64,000 bases of DNA from Flavobacteriaceae bacterium (lineage in GTDB: Bacteria > Bacteroidota > Bacteroidia > Flavobacteriales > Flavobacteriaceae). Made by a program: the position numbers and the translations under genes. The notes below the pieces were generated by a model. It searched no databases and was not told the origin of the DNA. It saw nothing but the letters and a program-made list of their open reading frames with translations. Shown here in pieces: positions 18,878-27,781 of the stretch; the first letter of the stretch is position 1, and every line of letters begins with the position of its first letter. The DNA lies in NCBI GenBank assembly GCA_024638225.1, contig JAHEKR010000002.1, positions 27,798 through 91,797 on the forward strand, written 5' to 3'.

Positions 18878-20322
18878 TGAAGGTTTCTATTTTAGATCGG
18901 TATATTTTAAAAAGCTACCTAACAGTGTTGGTGAGTTTCTTTTTTATACTGATGTTTATTTTTATCATACAAACTGTTTGGGTTTTTATCGATGAATTTG
19001 CAGGAAAGGGGCTTGATGTCATTGTATTGCTTAAGTTTTTGCTTTACTATTCGCCCAAACTCATCCCGTTGGTACTGCCACTAACCATTTTACTGGCTTC
19101 CATCATGACATTTGGAAATTTTGCCGAGCGTTATGAATTTGCCGCAATGAAATCTGCAGGAATCTCACTAATGCGTGCCATGCGCCCTTTAATCATCATC
19201 AATAGTATTGTCTGTATACTCACTTTTTACGTAGCCAACACGGTTATCCCACTTGCAGAATTTAAAACCTATAACCTGCGAAAAAATCTATCTAAGATGC
19301 GTCCAGCGCTAGCCATTACAGAAGGAATGTTTAACGACATTGGAGAAAGCAATATAAAGGTTGGTCGAAAGTATGGAGAAAATAACCGTATGCTGGAAGA
19401 TGTCATTATCCACGAAAAATCTCCTGATCAGGTAAATCGGATCGTGATAAAGGCAAAACGAGGCGAATTAAAGAGCGAAGAACTAAGTGAGGGAATCCAA
19501 CTGATTTTGTACGATGGTTTTCGTTATGAAGAAGTCTTTCAGAAAAAGGCGACCAAAAAAACATATCCACACAGCCGAATTGCTTTTGAACAATATGTCA
19601 TGAATATTGATTTGCGCACTTTTAACGACGTAGATTTAGAAGAAACGAACTACTCCAATACATTTAAAATGCAAAATGTTAGCGAGTTAAGTCAAAGTAT
19701 AGACTCGCTTTCGTCTAAGTACATCACGGAAATTAAAGGGTTTGGGAATACTATATATTTACGATCAGGGATCAAATCATTGCATCAAATAAAAAAACGT
19801 GCTACTACAACTTCATTCGAAGGCAGAAAAGCATATTTAGCGACAATCGCCCGAAAAGATAAAGTACGTGTATTGACAACAGCAAAGGACAATGTACAAA
19901 TGCAACTAAATAGCTTTTCGAATCAGAAAAATGTTTTTTTTATTCGGGAAAAAGTCATCAATCTACACCGCCTTTGGCGTGATGATAAATTTGTTTCTGC
20001 ATACGCTGCCTTACTGCTGTTTTTTGTTGGCGCTCCACTAGGTGCCATTATCCGCAAAGGTGGATTTGGGTTACCCATCGTTGTTGCTTTATCTGTTTTT
20101 TTGACTTATCATTTTGCGGGCACTTTATTTAAAAATAGTGCTGAGGACGGAAGTTTACATCCATTTTGGGGAGCATGGTTAACCTCACTTGTGTTAACTA
20201 TTGTGGGGATAATTGCCGTACTTCGCGCAACAAAAGATAAGTCTGTTTTTGATGTTGAACGTTTAAAGCTAACACTTCGGCGTTCGCAACAATTCATTTT
20301 AAAAAAAATAAAGCATGGCTGA
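18877..20322 (+). CDS. LptF/LptG family permease (YjgP/YjgQ)
   Basis: A 481-residue inner-membrane permease of the LPS export machine. Membrane segments cluster at both ends (residues about 10-130 and 370-450) around a periplasmic jellyroll domain, as in LptF and LptG. Which of the two it corresponds to cannot be decided. Its position directly after lolA groups two envelope-transport functions in one operon. It overlaps ribB by 8 bp. Confidence 0.9.
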   Translation: MKVSILDRYILKSYLTVLVSFFFILMFIFIIQTVWVFIDEFAGKGLDVIVLLKFLLYYSPKLIPLVLPLTILLASIMTFGNFAERYEFAAMKSAGISLMRAMRPLIIINSIVCILTFYVANTVIPLAEFKTYNLRKNLSKMRPALAITEGMFNDIGESNIKVGRKYGENNRMLEDVIIHEKSPDQVNRIVIKAKRGELKSEELSEGIQLILYDGFRYEEVFQKKATKKTYPHSRIAFEQYVMNIDLRTFNDVDLEETNYSNTFKMQNVSELSQSIDSLSSKYITEIKGFGNTIYLRSGIKSLHQIKKRATTTSFEGRKAYLATIARKDKVRVLTTAKDNVQMQLNSFSNQKNVFFIREKVINLHRLWRDDKFVSAYAALLLFFVGAPLGAIIRKGGFGLPIVVALSVFLTYHFAGTLFKNSAEDGSLHPFWGAWLTSLVLTIVGIIAVLRATKDKSVFDVERLKLTLRRSQQFILKKIKHG

Positions 20323-21427
20323 ACACATTCGCCTAGATTCCATTGAAGCTGCAATTGACGATATAAGCAATGGCAAGGTCATCATTGTTGTAGATGATGA
20401 AAACCGAGAAAACGAAGGAGATTTTGTCGGAGCAGCCGAGATGGTTACACCTGAGATGATCAATTTTATGGCAAAGCACGGTCGGGGACTCATTTGTACA
20501 CCCATTACCGAACAGCGCAGTAGAGACTTGGACCTCTACCCAATGGTCAACAACAATACCGATCCGATGGGCACTGCATTCACGGTCTCTGTAGATTACA
20601 AAGGGAATGGGGTTACTTCTGGAATTTCAGTTGCTGATCGAGCAAAAACCGTTCGTCACCTCATTCAAGAAGATGCTATATCATCCGATTTCTTACGCCC
20701 AGGACACATTTTTCCATTGACTGCTAAAGAAGGTGGTGTTTTACGACGAACAGGACATACGGAAGCTGCTATTGACTTTGCGCGTTTGGCTGGATTTAAA
20801 CCTGCAGGAGTTATTGTCGAAATCATGAATGAAGATGGAACGATGGCGCGTTTACCTCAGTTAAGAAAAGTTGCTGATCAACACGGGCTAAAGCTTGTGT
20901 CTATAGAAGATTTAGTTAGCTACCGTATGAAACACGATAGCCTTATAGATTTGCAAGAAGATTTTGAAGTAGCCACTGGATACGGAAATTTTCGCTTACG
21001 CGCATACCACCAAAAAACAAACGATCAAGTGCATGTAGCACTCACTCTTGGCTCATGGGAAAAGGATGAAGCCATCCTTACACGCGTGCACACGCAACAA
21101 TTAAACAGCGAATTGATGCGGATAGTAAAAAAAGATGCCAACAATATACTTGATGGAATATTTTCACGAATTCAGCAAGAGGGAAAAGGCGCTGTGATTT
21201 TCATTAACCAATTACAGCCAGCCAGTAAACTATTGGCACAACTCAAGGCGTTAAAATCTAAAAAACCATTTCCAAAGAAAATGGACGAAAAAGATTTTGG
21301 TATTGGCGCCCAAATGATTCATGCCATTGGTATTTGCAATATCAAGCTTTTATCGAATAGCAATAAAATCAAGCGGGTTGGTATGTTGGGTTATGGACTA
21401 AAAATTGTCTCCTACGAGAAGTACTAA
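20315..21427 (+). CDS. ribB: 3,4-dihydroxy-2-butanone-4-phosphate synthase with degenerate GTP cyclohydrolase II domain
   Basis: The N-terminal domain (about 1-205) is a complete DHBP synthase, with DDENRENEGDF (27-37) and GHTEAAID (147-154), making the four-carbon unit of riboflavin. The C-terminal domain (about 210-370) has the GTP cyclohydrolase II frame but not the three zinc-binding cysteines that should follow the RVHT of residues 258-261; QQLNSELMR stands there instead. GTP cyclohydrolase activity is therefore not expected. Its stop overlaps the convergent receptor pseudogene by 4 bp. Confidence 0.9.
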   Translation: MAEHIRLDSIEAAIDDISNGKVIIVVDDENRENEGDFVGAAEMVTPEMINFMAKHGRGLICTPITEQRSRDLDLYPMVNNNTDPMGTAFTVSVDYKGNGVTSGISVADRAKTVRHLIQEDAISSDFLRPGHIFPLTAKEGGVLRRTGHTEAAIDFARLAGFKPAGVIVEIMNEDGTMARLPQLRKVADQHGLKLVSIEDLVSYRMKHDSLIDLQEDFEVATGYGNFRLRAYHQKTNDQVHVALTLGSWEKDEAILTRVHTQQLNSELMRIVKKDANNILDGIFSRIQQEGKGAVIFINQLQPASKLLAQLKALKSKKPFPKKMDEKDFGIGAQMIHAIGICNIKLLSNSNKIKRVGMLGYGLKIVSYEKY

Positions 21428-22229
21428 AGAATACCGCCTCCGCTACTTTTCTCATCATTTTCACGCTGCCTTCTTGACTTAGCGCGGTAATTACTACTTC
21501 CGAAACGGTAATTAAAACCAAGCATCTGATTTTTAAGTAGCACTATATTGATGATACCACTCATACCATCAGGGTTGTATTTTGCTGATGGGTTGGTGAT
21601 GAGTTCAACCGCTTTTATCGCTGAAGATGGGAATTGCTTGAGTAATTGAGCTGCTGGTATGTTGGAAAGTTTGCCGTCAACCATAAAGGGACATTTTCAT
21701 TTCCACGAAGGCTAATAGCACCACTTTGTGGATCGACGTTTATTGAAGTAATACCCACCAAAAGTTCGGAAGCCGTACCAACAGTAGCCAAATCCTTGCT
21801 AATGGTAATTCCTTTTCGATCTATTTTTTATTCGATTGTGGATACTTCGGCGATTACTTCCACCTCATCCAATTCAGTTAAAGTCTCTTGCAAGAGAAGG
21901 TTGCCTAAGTTAATGCTATATGCATTCCCGCCAATAGAAACACTCCGCTCTACTGTTTGGTAGCCAATATATTGTACCCTAAGGTTATGTGTTCCTACAG
22001 GGACTTTTTCTAGTTTAAAATCTCCATTTTTATGTGTAATTCCACCCAATAAGGTGTTGCGATCTTTATCCTGCACAAGCACAGTAACATAAGGAAGTGG
22101 CTCGGATAGAGAGGCGTCAATTACTGTTCCCGTTAGGATTCCTGTTCGCTGGTCCGAAGCAGGTTGCGCATGTACAAAACATAAAGAGAGAAATAAAAGT
22201 ATGCAGCTTAGTTTGGTGAAGTAGGTCAT
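21424..22229 (-). pseudogene. Decayed outer-membrane beta-barrel (TonB-receptor-like) gene
   Basis: The 5' part encodes a signal peptide and a carboxypeptidase-regulatory-like domain (GTVIDASLSEPLPYVTV). Three lesions follow: an in-frame TAA at 21828-21830, a 1-nt loss near 21685-21688 in a T-run before MVDGK, and an internal deletion. After the plug motif SGIINIVLLKN the sequence jumps to what looks like the last barrel strand (LGFNYRFGSSNYR) and a basic tail. Reading across the lesions restores a continuous plug, so this was a normal family member. Full members are several hundred residues longer. Confidence 0.85.
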
Positions 22230-22304
22230 GGGGGTATGATTTATTTTGATTTTGGGTTTAATTCAATAACGAACGCACAAAATAATTGTTACAACAAATA
22301 ATAG

Positions 22305-23057
22305 TTAATAGAACCATAATTTAATAGACATGGCTATCACCATGAGCATCATCACCTTTCTTATAACGCCCTCGCCCTTGCGAACCGAATATCGTGAAGC
22401 AAAAAAAGCACCTGCTGCATTTCCAGAAGCCAAAGCAATGCCGTACTCCCAATCGATATGACCACTAAGGGCAAATGTGGTAAAAGCTGCAGTGGTATAA
22501 ATAAAAGCGACCATTACCTTAGTAGCATTCACACGAACCAAGTCCATCTGGTTGACATAATTTAAAAATAACATCATGACAAAACCAATACCCGCATTGA
22601 TAAATCCGCCATATATACCAATAAAGAAAAAGGCAGTCATGGACCAGATTAGGGTTTTCCCCGTGGTTTTGGGTTGAAGTAGTTTTGTTTGATAATTGGG
22701 CTTGAATACCATTAGCAGCACAACAAAAAGCATAATAATAGCCAATATTCGGTTAAACAAAGTGCCTTCTATATCAATGGCAATACGGGCACCCAACAGA
22801 GCACCCAATAAGGCTGTAGACCCTAAATATAGACTAAAGGGTCTGCTACTTACTTTTTTGGAGCGAAAACCCATGACAGCTGAACTGGTGGCAACCAGTA
22901 TGGCAACTCGATTTGTTCCGTTAGCAGTGGCTGGCGGAAGTCCTAAAAAAATCATTAAGGGCAGGGTTAATAAGGAGCCACCACCTGCCATGGTATTGAC
23001 AAATCCAGCAAAAAGCCCAGCGCCAATAAGTAAAAGTATATCGTAAGGAAAATCCAT
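22305..23057 (-). CDS. TauE/SafE family permease
   Basis: A 250-residue inner-membrane protein with seven or eight hydrophobic segments. The N-terminal GLFAGFVNTMAGGGSLLTLP and internal GIYGGFINAGIGF are the two repeat motifs of the sulfite-exporter/TauE group. Members move small anions such as sulfite or sulfonates. The sulfur operon is 4 kb away and not linked, so the substrate stays open. Confidence 0.88.
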   Translation of the reverse strand: MDFPYDILLLIGAGLFAGFVNTMAGGGSLLTLPLMIFLGLPPATANGTNRVAILVATSSAVMGFRSKKVSSRPFSLYLGSTALLGALLGARIAIDIEGTLFNRILAIIMLFVVLLMVFKPNYQTKLLQPKTTGKTLIWSMTAFFFIGIYGGFINAGIGFVMMLFLNYVNQMDLVRVNATKVMVAFIYTTAAFTTFALSGHIDWEYGIALASGNAAGAFFASRYSVRKGEGVIRKVMMLMVIAMSIKLWFY

Positions 23058-23104
23058 TCTATCACAAAAGTAATTAAACCTATTATCTATATGGGCTTAA
23101 ATGT

Positions 23105-23134
23105 TTTGTATAACCAAAAAGGAAGTTATATTTG
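23105..23134 (+). promoter_or_regulatory. Promoter of tRNA-Ser
   Basis: TTTG at 23105-23108, an 18-nt spacer and TATATTTG at 23127-23134 match the Bacteroidota housekeeping promoter closely. The predicted start lies about at the tRNA 5' end (23143). Confidence 0.75.
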
Positions 23135-23142
23135 CAGCCACT

Positions 23143-23227
23143 GGAGAAATGGCAGAGTGGTCGAATGCGGCAGTCTTGAAAACTGTTGAGGGTCACACCT
23201 CCGGGGGTTCGAATCCCTCTTTCTCCG
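23143..23227 (+). tRNA. tRNA-Ser(UGA)
   Basis: The acceptor stem GGAGAAA pairs with TTTCTCC and is followed by discriminator G. The anticodon stem GCAGT/ACTGT holds the loop CTTGAAA with anticodon TGA. A long variable arm, typical of tRNA-Ser, precedes the GGTTCGAATCC T-arm. CCA is not encoded. Confidence 0.96.
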
Positions 23228-23234
23228 CAAAAGG

Positions 23235-23266
23235 AAACCCGCAACTAAAGTTGTGGGTTTTTGTTT
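23235..23266 (+). terminator. Terminator of tRNA-Ser
   Basis: The stem AACCCGCAAC/GTTGTGGGTT (one G-T pair) with loop TAAA and a T-rich tail begins 8 nt after the tRNA. Confidence 0.85.
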
Positions 23267-23284
23267 AGATAAGCGAGTAAGGCA

Positions 23285-23641
23285 CTAGTGCTTCATCATG
23301 GTACCGTGCATCTCCTTAGACGATTCATCACGATACTGGCAGCACATAGGTAAATCAGCATAAACCTCATCCTTTACCGCAACACCATTGGCCTCATGCC
23401 CTACGGCAGAAATAGACGCGGCAATGCTGTCAACAGTTGTCTTTTTGGCGTTGAATAACACCCTGAGTTGCTCGGTTTCGGCTTGCCAAACGGCGTACTT
23501 AACACCCTTAACTTGTATGGCAGCCTTTTCAATTCGGGCTTTGCACATACCGCAATTACCGCGTACATCTATTCTTTCTTTTTGTGTTTGCGCTACTGCT
23601 ACAGTAGTAAAAAACAACATAACGATTACATTTATTTTCAT
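23285..23641 (-). CDS. Secreted heavy-metal-associated (HMA) domain protein
   Basis: A 118-residue protein with a signal peptide (MKINVIVMLFFTTVAVAQ) and one HMA fold whose metal site is GNCGMC, close to the usual GMxCxxC. The C-terminal tail is rich in Met, His and Cys (MCCQYRDESSKEMHG, ending MMKH), suggesting extra soft-metal ligands. It lies 9 nt after the TonB receptor on the same strand. A periplasmic copper or similar metal binder is the likely role. Confidence 0.82.
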   Translation of the reverse strand: MKINVIVMLFFTTVAVAQTQKERIDVRGNCGMCKARIEKAAIQVKGVKYAVWQAETEQLRVLFNAKKTTVDSIAASISAVGHEANGVAVKDEVYADLPMCCQYRDESSKEMHGTMMKH

Positions 23642-23650
23642 GGTATCAAT

Positions 23651-25879
23651 TTATAAATTAAAGCGGAATCCAGCATAAAACATACGTCCAAAAACAGGAG
23701 CATAGGTTTGACTTGTATCAAAACTTGCGCCAAAAGGATCGTTTGCTCCCAAAACCGCATCGGATTGTTTGACATCAAGTAAGTTTTCAGCACCGACATA
23801 AACAGAGAATTTATCTGAAAACTGTCGCGTCACTTGGGAACTCAACAGAGAAAAACCGTTGGCCATTCGTTCTTGTGTACTGTTCGTTGCCACCAATCTT
23901 TGCTGCCCAACACGGTGTACTGTTGCATCTGCACGCCACTGCTTGCCGTCAAGCGGCTCGGTCGCATAACCCAAAAAGGCAAACCAACGATTTTTGGGTT
24001 GCAAAGGGGCACGCTTCATTCCAGAACGATATGTCGTTTGTATGTCATAAGATTTATAAGCAAATCGGAACTCTACACGATCGCTAAAGGATGTGTTCGC
24101 CGATAGTTGTATACTTTGCGCGTAACTATCACCATTTAGGTTATAAAACGAAATCTCACTGGGGTTCTCCCAATCGACAACAACACGGTTGGTAAACGCT
24201 GTACGGTATACGTCTAGTGCTAGTTCTAATGGTCTAGTAAAAAGCGATGCTTGTTGAATCCAACTAAAACCATAATTCCATGCGCGCTCGGGAAGCAAGC
24301 CATACATCGGTTGTTGTGGAGCTGCAAGCATCAATTGACGCTGGCTACCGAAAAACTTCTGGTGTTCGGCAAATATGCTCGAAATACGTCGCCCCTCGCC
24401 TACGGAAGCGCGTAATACCGTTTTGTTATCAAACAATGCATAGCGTAAATGGGCACGTGGGGTTATAAAATTGCCCAAAATATTATGATGGTCAACCCGT
24501 AGCCCCAAGACTAAATTGAAATTCTCCAAGCTGTCATAGGTATATTCAAAAAATCCACCGAAATTATATTCATTTCGATTGATGTTCCCTAAGGACAATT
24601 TTTCCTCATATAGATCGGTCATGTATTGCAAGCCCGCTTTAAACTTATGTTGGGTACTTCCAAGAATTGATTGGTAAACCAAATGATGAAAAAAGCTTGT
24701 GTAGGTGACATCATAGGTACGGTTACCAAAGTATGCATCTTGATTATGACGGCTAATAGCGGTTTGAAACCCAAGACTGCGGTAAGGAATGTCAGGGTTT
24801 ACATAGCCCGTTTTTAGGGTAAAATCCCATTTATCCGTTTGTATTTCTCCACCCCAGAACTGAGTGCCAAACTTATGTTGCGCAGGCGCGTAGTTCAACT
24901 GCCCGATTTGTTTGCTATCACGCAAATAGCGCAAGCTTAAAAAGCCAACAACTCCCTTTTCCGGATTAATGTATTGCCATCTATTCAGCATGTTTATTTG
25001 ATCGGACAATGGCATATCCAAAAAACCATCCTTGTTTTGATCGGTCTTCATGGTACGTTGGTTGGCGTGTACAAACAGTGATGTCGACCATTTTGAGGAC
25101 AAATCTTGTTTTGCCTGTACGTTTAGCTCTGTACGCCCATTGAGCGAACGATATCCATTGACAAAAAACGGAGGGGCAGACAACGGCTTAACTAGTTCTG
25201 TATTGATTTGACCAGACATGCTTTCATAACCACTGGTAACCGTTCCAGCGCCCTTGGTAATCTGTATGCTTTCTACCCAGGTACCAGGCGTAAATGTCAA
25301 TCCATAGGTCTGGTTGCTTCCACGAAGACTAGGGATGTTTTCCTGAGTAAATAAAATATACGGACTCGTCAATCCCAACATCTGAATTTGCTTGGTCCCG
25401 GTAAGGGCGTCAGCGTAATTAACATCGATAGAGGGGTTGGTTTCAAAACTTTCGGACAGATTACAGCACGCTGCCTTTAACAATTCCTCACTGCCTATTG
25501 TCGTCATATTCCGAGGACTAAAAATAGCGCGCTTAAGCGGTTCCCGCTTTTTGGTTAAGGTAATTTCGTCTAGTGTCGTTGCATCTTCTGCAGCCAATAC
25601 CACACGAATAGGATTGCTGAAATCTGGTGTTAGTCGTACGGTCTCAAAGCTTAAAAATGAAACGACCAATACTGTAGATTCATCGGTATGTACAATGCTA
25701 AAAAAGCCGTTTTCGTCTGTAGTTACTCCCGTAGTGGAGTTTTCCCAATAGACACTTGCACCTGCAAGAGGAAGTTCATTGGTGCCTTCAAGGCCATAAA
25801 CATAGCCTGTTAGTTTGTGCTGTGCATGTAGCGCACAAGCAAGAAATAAATAATAAAATAAAAAATAGTTTTTAAACAT
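23651..25879 (-). CDS. TonB-dependent outer-membrane receptor (metal-type)
   Basis: 742 residues: signal peptide, a carboxypeptidase-regulatory-like domain (about 25-110), a plug domain and a 22-strand-type barrel ending in phenylalanine-containing GFRFNL. The plug starts with a Cys-Cys pair in KAACCNLSESFETNPSIDV, a motif I associate with receptors that sit next to HMA proteins. Imports a substrate with TonB energy; a metal or metallophore is inferred from the neighbours (HMA downstream, HYC_CC_PP upstream). Confidence 0.9.
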   Translation of the reverse strand: MFKNYFLFYYLFLACALHAQHKLTGYVYGLEGTNELPLAGASVYWENSTTGVTTDENGFFSIVHTDESTVLVVSFLSFETVRLTPDFSNPIRVVLAAEDATTLDEITLTKKREPLKRAIFSPRNMTTIGSEELLKAACCNLSESFETNPSIDVNYADALTGTKQIQMLGLTSPYILFTQENIPSLRGSNQTYGLTFTPGTWVESIQITKGAGTVTSGYESMSGQINTELVKPLSAPPFFVNGYRSLNGRTELNVQAKQDLSSKWSTSLFVHANQRTMKTDQNKDGFLDMPLSDQINMLNRWQYINPEKGVVGFLSLRYLRDSKQIGQLNYAPAQHKFGTQFWGGEIQTDKWDFTLKTGYVNPDIPYRSLGFQTAISRHNQDAYFGNRTYDVTYTSFFHHLVYQSILGSTQHKFKAGLQYMTDLYEEKLSLGNINRNEYNFGGFFEYTYDSLENFNLVLGLRVDHHNILGNFITPRAHLRYALFDNKTVLRASVGEGRRISSIFAEHQKFFGSQRQLMLAAPQQPMYGLLPERAWNYGFSWIQQASLFTRPLELALDVYRTAFTNRVVVDWENPSEISFYNLNGDSYAQSIQLSANTSFSDRVEFRFAYKSYDIQTTYRSGMKRAPLQPKNRWFAFLGYATEPLDGKQWRADATVHRVGQQRLVATNSTQERMANGFSLLSSQVTRQFSDKFSVYVGAENLLDVKQSDAVLGANDPFGASFDTSQTYAPVFGRMFYAGFRFNL

Positions 25880-25926
25880 GATATATGATTTAATGATACA
25901 AATAGTTCAACAGAAGTATTGCAGCA

Positions 25927-26319
25927 TCAAATCAAATATTGTTCGTAAAGTATATGTAGTTCTTGTGTAACTCGCTTTGGCGGTGGTCGTGGTATATACT
26001 GATGCGTATGCGAAGCCTCTATAATATGTGTTGTAGGAATAATATAAAAAACATAGGTCGCTGCGATAACATCAATGGATATACTATTATCCTGAAGTAC
26101 TGTATCGTTGAGTTGAGTGTCAAAAGACGAAAGTTCACAACAAACCTCGCTAAACACAGGTCCGGGATGGTCTTTTTTCATACAGCAACTGGACAAGTCT
26201 TTATTTATGGCTGCAGCAACAAATTGATTGTGACAAAAATGCAGCATAAAGCTAGTCTCTGTTGAAAGAAACAAAGTAAAAAGTGCCAGTACAAAAGCGA
26301 TACGACCTCTCATTATCAA
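25927..26319 (-). CDS. HYC_CC_PP family small secreted protein
   Basis: 130 residues with an N-terminal hydrophobic segment and the three features that give the family its name: HFC (HFCHNQ), CC (SCCMKKDHPG plus a second VCCEL), and PP (IPRPPPKR). The histidine and cysteine residues could bind metal; no biochemical role is known to me. It sits 4 nt after the Rrf2 gene and upstream of the TonB receptor. A start at 26313 is also possible. Confidence 0.75.
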   Translation of the reverse strand: MIMRGRIAFVLALFTLFLSTETSFMLHFCHNQFVAAAINKDLSSCCMKKDHPGPVFSEVCCELSSFDTQLNDTVLQDNSISIDVIAATYVFYIIPTTHIIEASHTHQYIPRPPPKRVTQELHILYEQYLI

Positions 26320-26323
26320 TTGA

Positions 26324-26740
26324 TTACAGCTGCAAAGTTAAGGATTTAATTGTTTGGTCGTTAAGAATTTCTAGAGTTCGATCACGAACTTGTTCAAACA
26401 CCGCTTTTATCTCACAGGACTCCTCTTCGCATTCATCACATTTACGGTAATAATTGAGTGATACACAAGGTAACATAGCTATTGGACCATCGATGATACG
26501 CATTACTTCAGTTAGATTAATTTCGGATGCAGGACGCAACAGTCGGAAACCACCATCCTTGCCTCGCTTACTCTCCAAAATGCGATTATTTCGAAGCTCG
26601 CGTAGAATAATTTCCAAAAATTTTCGAGGTATTTGTTGCTCACGCGCAATATCTGCAGTCATTACAGGTCTATCATCTTGCTCATTATTAGCAATGTACA
26701 CTAGTGCCTTAATTGCATACTTGCACTTATTTGAAATCAT
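26324..26740 (-). CDS. Rrf2 family transcriptional regulator
   Basis: A 138-residue winged-helix repressor of the Rrf2 family (CKYAIKALVYIA, then the recognition region IPRKFLEIILRELR). Cys92, Cys101, Cys104 and Cys109 lie in the segment where IscR has its 2Fe-2S ligands, so redox or metal sensing is possible. It is divergent from the sulfate-assimilation operon across a 79-bp gap and runs into the metal locus, so it may control either or both. Confidence 0.88.
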   Translation of the reverse strand: MISNKCKYAIKALVYIANNEQDDRPVMTADIAREQQIPRKFLEIILRELRNNRILESKRGKDGGFRLLRPASEINLTEVMRIIDGPIAMLPCVSLNYYRKCDECEEESCEIKAVFEQVRDRTLEILNDQTIKSLTLQL

Positions 26741-26773
26741 ACCACAAAACTAAAAAAATAAAAACTATATATC

Positions 26774-26803
26774 CTATCTATTTGATAGTATTTGTTATAT
26801 TTG
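26774..26803 (+). promoter_or_regulatory. Sulfur-operon promoter with candidate operator
   Basis: The inverted repeat CTATC-TATTT-GATAG (26774-26788) is followed by a TATATTTG -7 box (26796-26803), 17 bp before the first gene. The repeat would overlap the RNA polymerase footprint, which suits repression by the divergent Rrf2 protein. The assignment is inference from position. Confidence 0.5.
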
Positions 26804-26819
26804 TCGACAATTAAAGGTT

Positions 26820-27074
26820 ATGCTTGTTGATCAAATATTTATAGCAGCTGCTCGAAAAAAGTCCACAAAAAACAGCGAAGGTTGGCCTAGGTCTCTGTTA
26901 AAGTCCATCAGTTGGCGCATTATTGGCACCTTGGACACCATACTAATCTCGTACATCATCACTGGAAAATTAGCCTTTGCCTTATCTATTGGAGGCATAG
27001 AGTTGGTCACTAAAATGATTTTATACGTGGTTCATGAGCGCTTGTGGAATAAAGTAAATTGGGGGAAAAGATGA
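26820..27074 (+). CDS. DUF2061 small membrane protein
   Basis: 84 residues. The sequence SLLKSISWRIIGTLDTILISYIITGKL followed in families of this kind by an E-H-R-W motif is seen here in two short parts, SWRIIGTLDT and VHERLWNK. Two membrane segments are predicted. The family often opens cysteine or sulfate operons in Bacteroidota; its function is unknown to me. Its stop overlaps cysH as ATGA. Confidence 0.82.
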   Translation: MLVDQIFIAAARKKSTKNSEGWPRSLLKSISWRIIGTLDTILISYIITGKLAFALSIGGIELVTKMILYVVHERLWNKVNWGKR

Positions 27075-27781
27075 GTGCACAGCGAGTTGCTTTACTTAAT
27101 GAAAAGTATGCATCGACGACTAAGCTCGATGATTTATTTAGCACTTTATTGGAAGATAATCTTGGGGAAATCGCTTTCTCCACTTCACTTGGACAAGAAG
27201 ATCAGGTACTCACACACCATATCGCTACCCACAATCATCCAATAGAAGTATTTACCCTAGATACGGGTCGTTTGTTCCAAGAGACCTATGATGTATTGGC
27301 GCATACGCAGCAGAAGTACAATGTACCGATAAAAGTGTACACACCAGAGCACACACAAGTAGCTTCACTGCTAAGCACCAAGGGACCCAATAGCTTCTAT
27401 ACTTCTGTCGAAAATAGAAAAGAATGCTGTTCCATTCGAAAAATAGAGCCATTAAAAAGAGCATTAAAAGGGAAAAAGGTTTGGATTACGGGGCTTAGAC
27501 AGGCACAATCAGCAAATCGGAATACATTGGATTTATTTAGCTATGATTCGAGCTTTGATATCATAAAATTTAATCCACTTCGCGATTGGTCTTTGGATGC
27601 TGTAAACGACTATTTAGAAACGTATCGCGTACCTCAAAACACGCTGCATAAAAAAGGGTTCGTCAGCATTGGATGCGCTCCGTGTACACGCGCCATAGAG
27701 CCGGACGAAGATATTCGGGCCGGTCGCTGGTGGTGGGAAAGCAGTAAAAAAGAATGTGGACTACACACAAGTAAATCATGA
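27071..27781 (+). CDS. cysH: Assimilatory adenylylsulfate (APS) reductase
   Basis: Reduces activated sulfate to sulfite. Besides the catalytic ECGLH near the C-terminus (Cys229) it has Cys119-Cys120 and Cys202-x2-Cys205, the four 4Fe-4S ligands that separate APS reductases from PAPS reductases. The operon has no APS kinase (cysC), which fits direct use of APS. The ATG at 27071 overlaps the previous stop; a TTG four codons earlier is less likely. 236 residues. Confidence 0.92.
   Translation: MSAQRVALLNEKYASTTKLDDLFSTLLEDNLGEIAFSTSLGQEDQVLTHHIATHNHPIEVFTLDTGRLFQETYDVLAHTQQKYNVPIKVYTPEHTQVASLLSTKGPNSFYTSVENRKECCSIRKIEPLKRALKGKKVWITGLRQAQSANRNTLDLFSYDSSFDIIKFNPLRDWSLDAVNDYLETYRVPQNTLHKKGFVSIGCAPCTRAIEPDEDIRAGRWWWESSKKECGLHTSKS

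Noticed and set aside
20250-20315. FMN riboswitch before ribB
   Set aside because: ribB overlaps the preceding permease gene and has no leader.
22305-23057. TauE-like permease as the transporter of the sulfur operon
   Set aside because: It is on the opposite strand, separated by a tRNA and the metal locus; the link would be guesswork.
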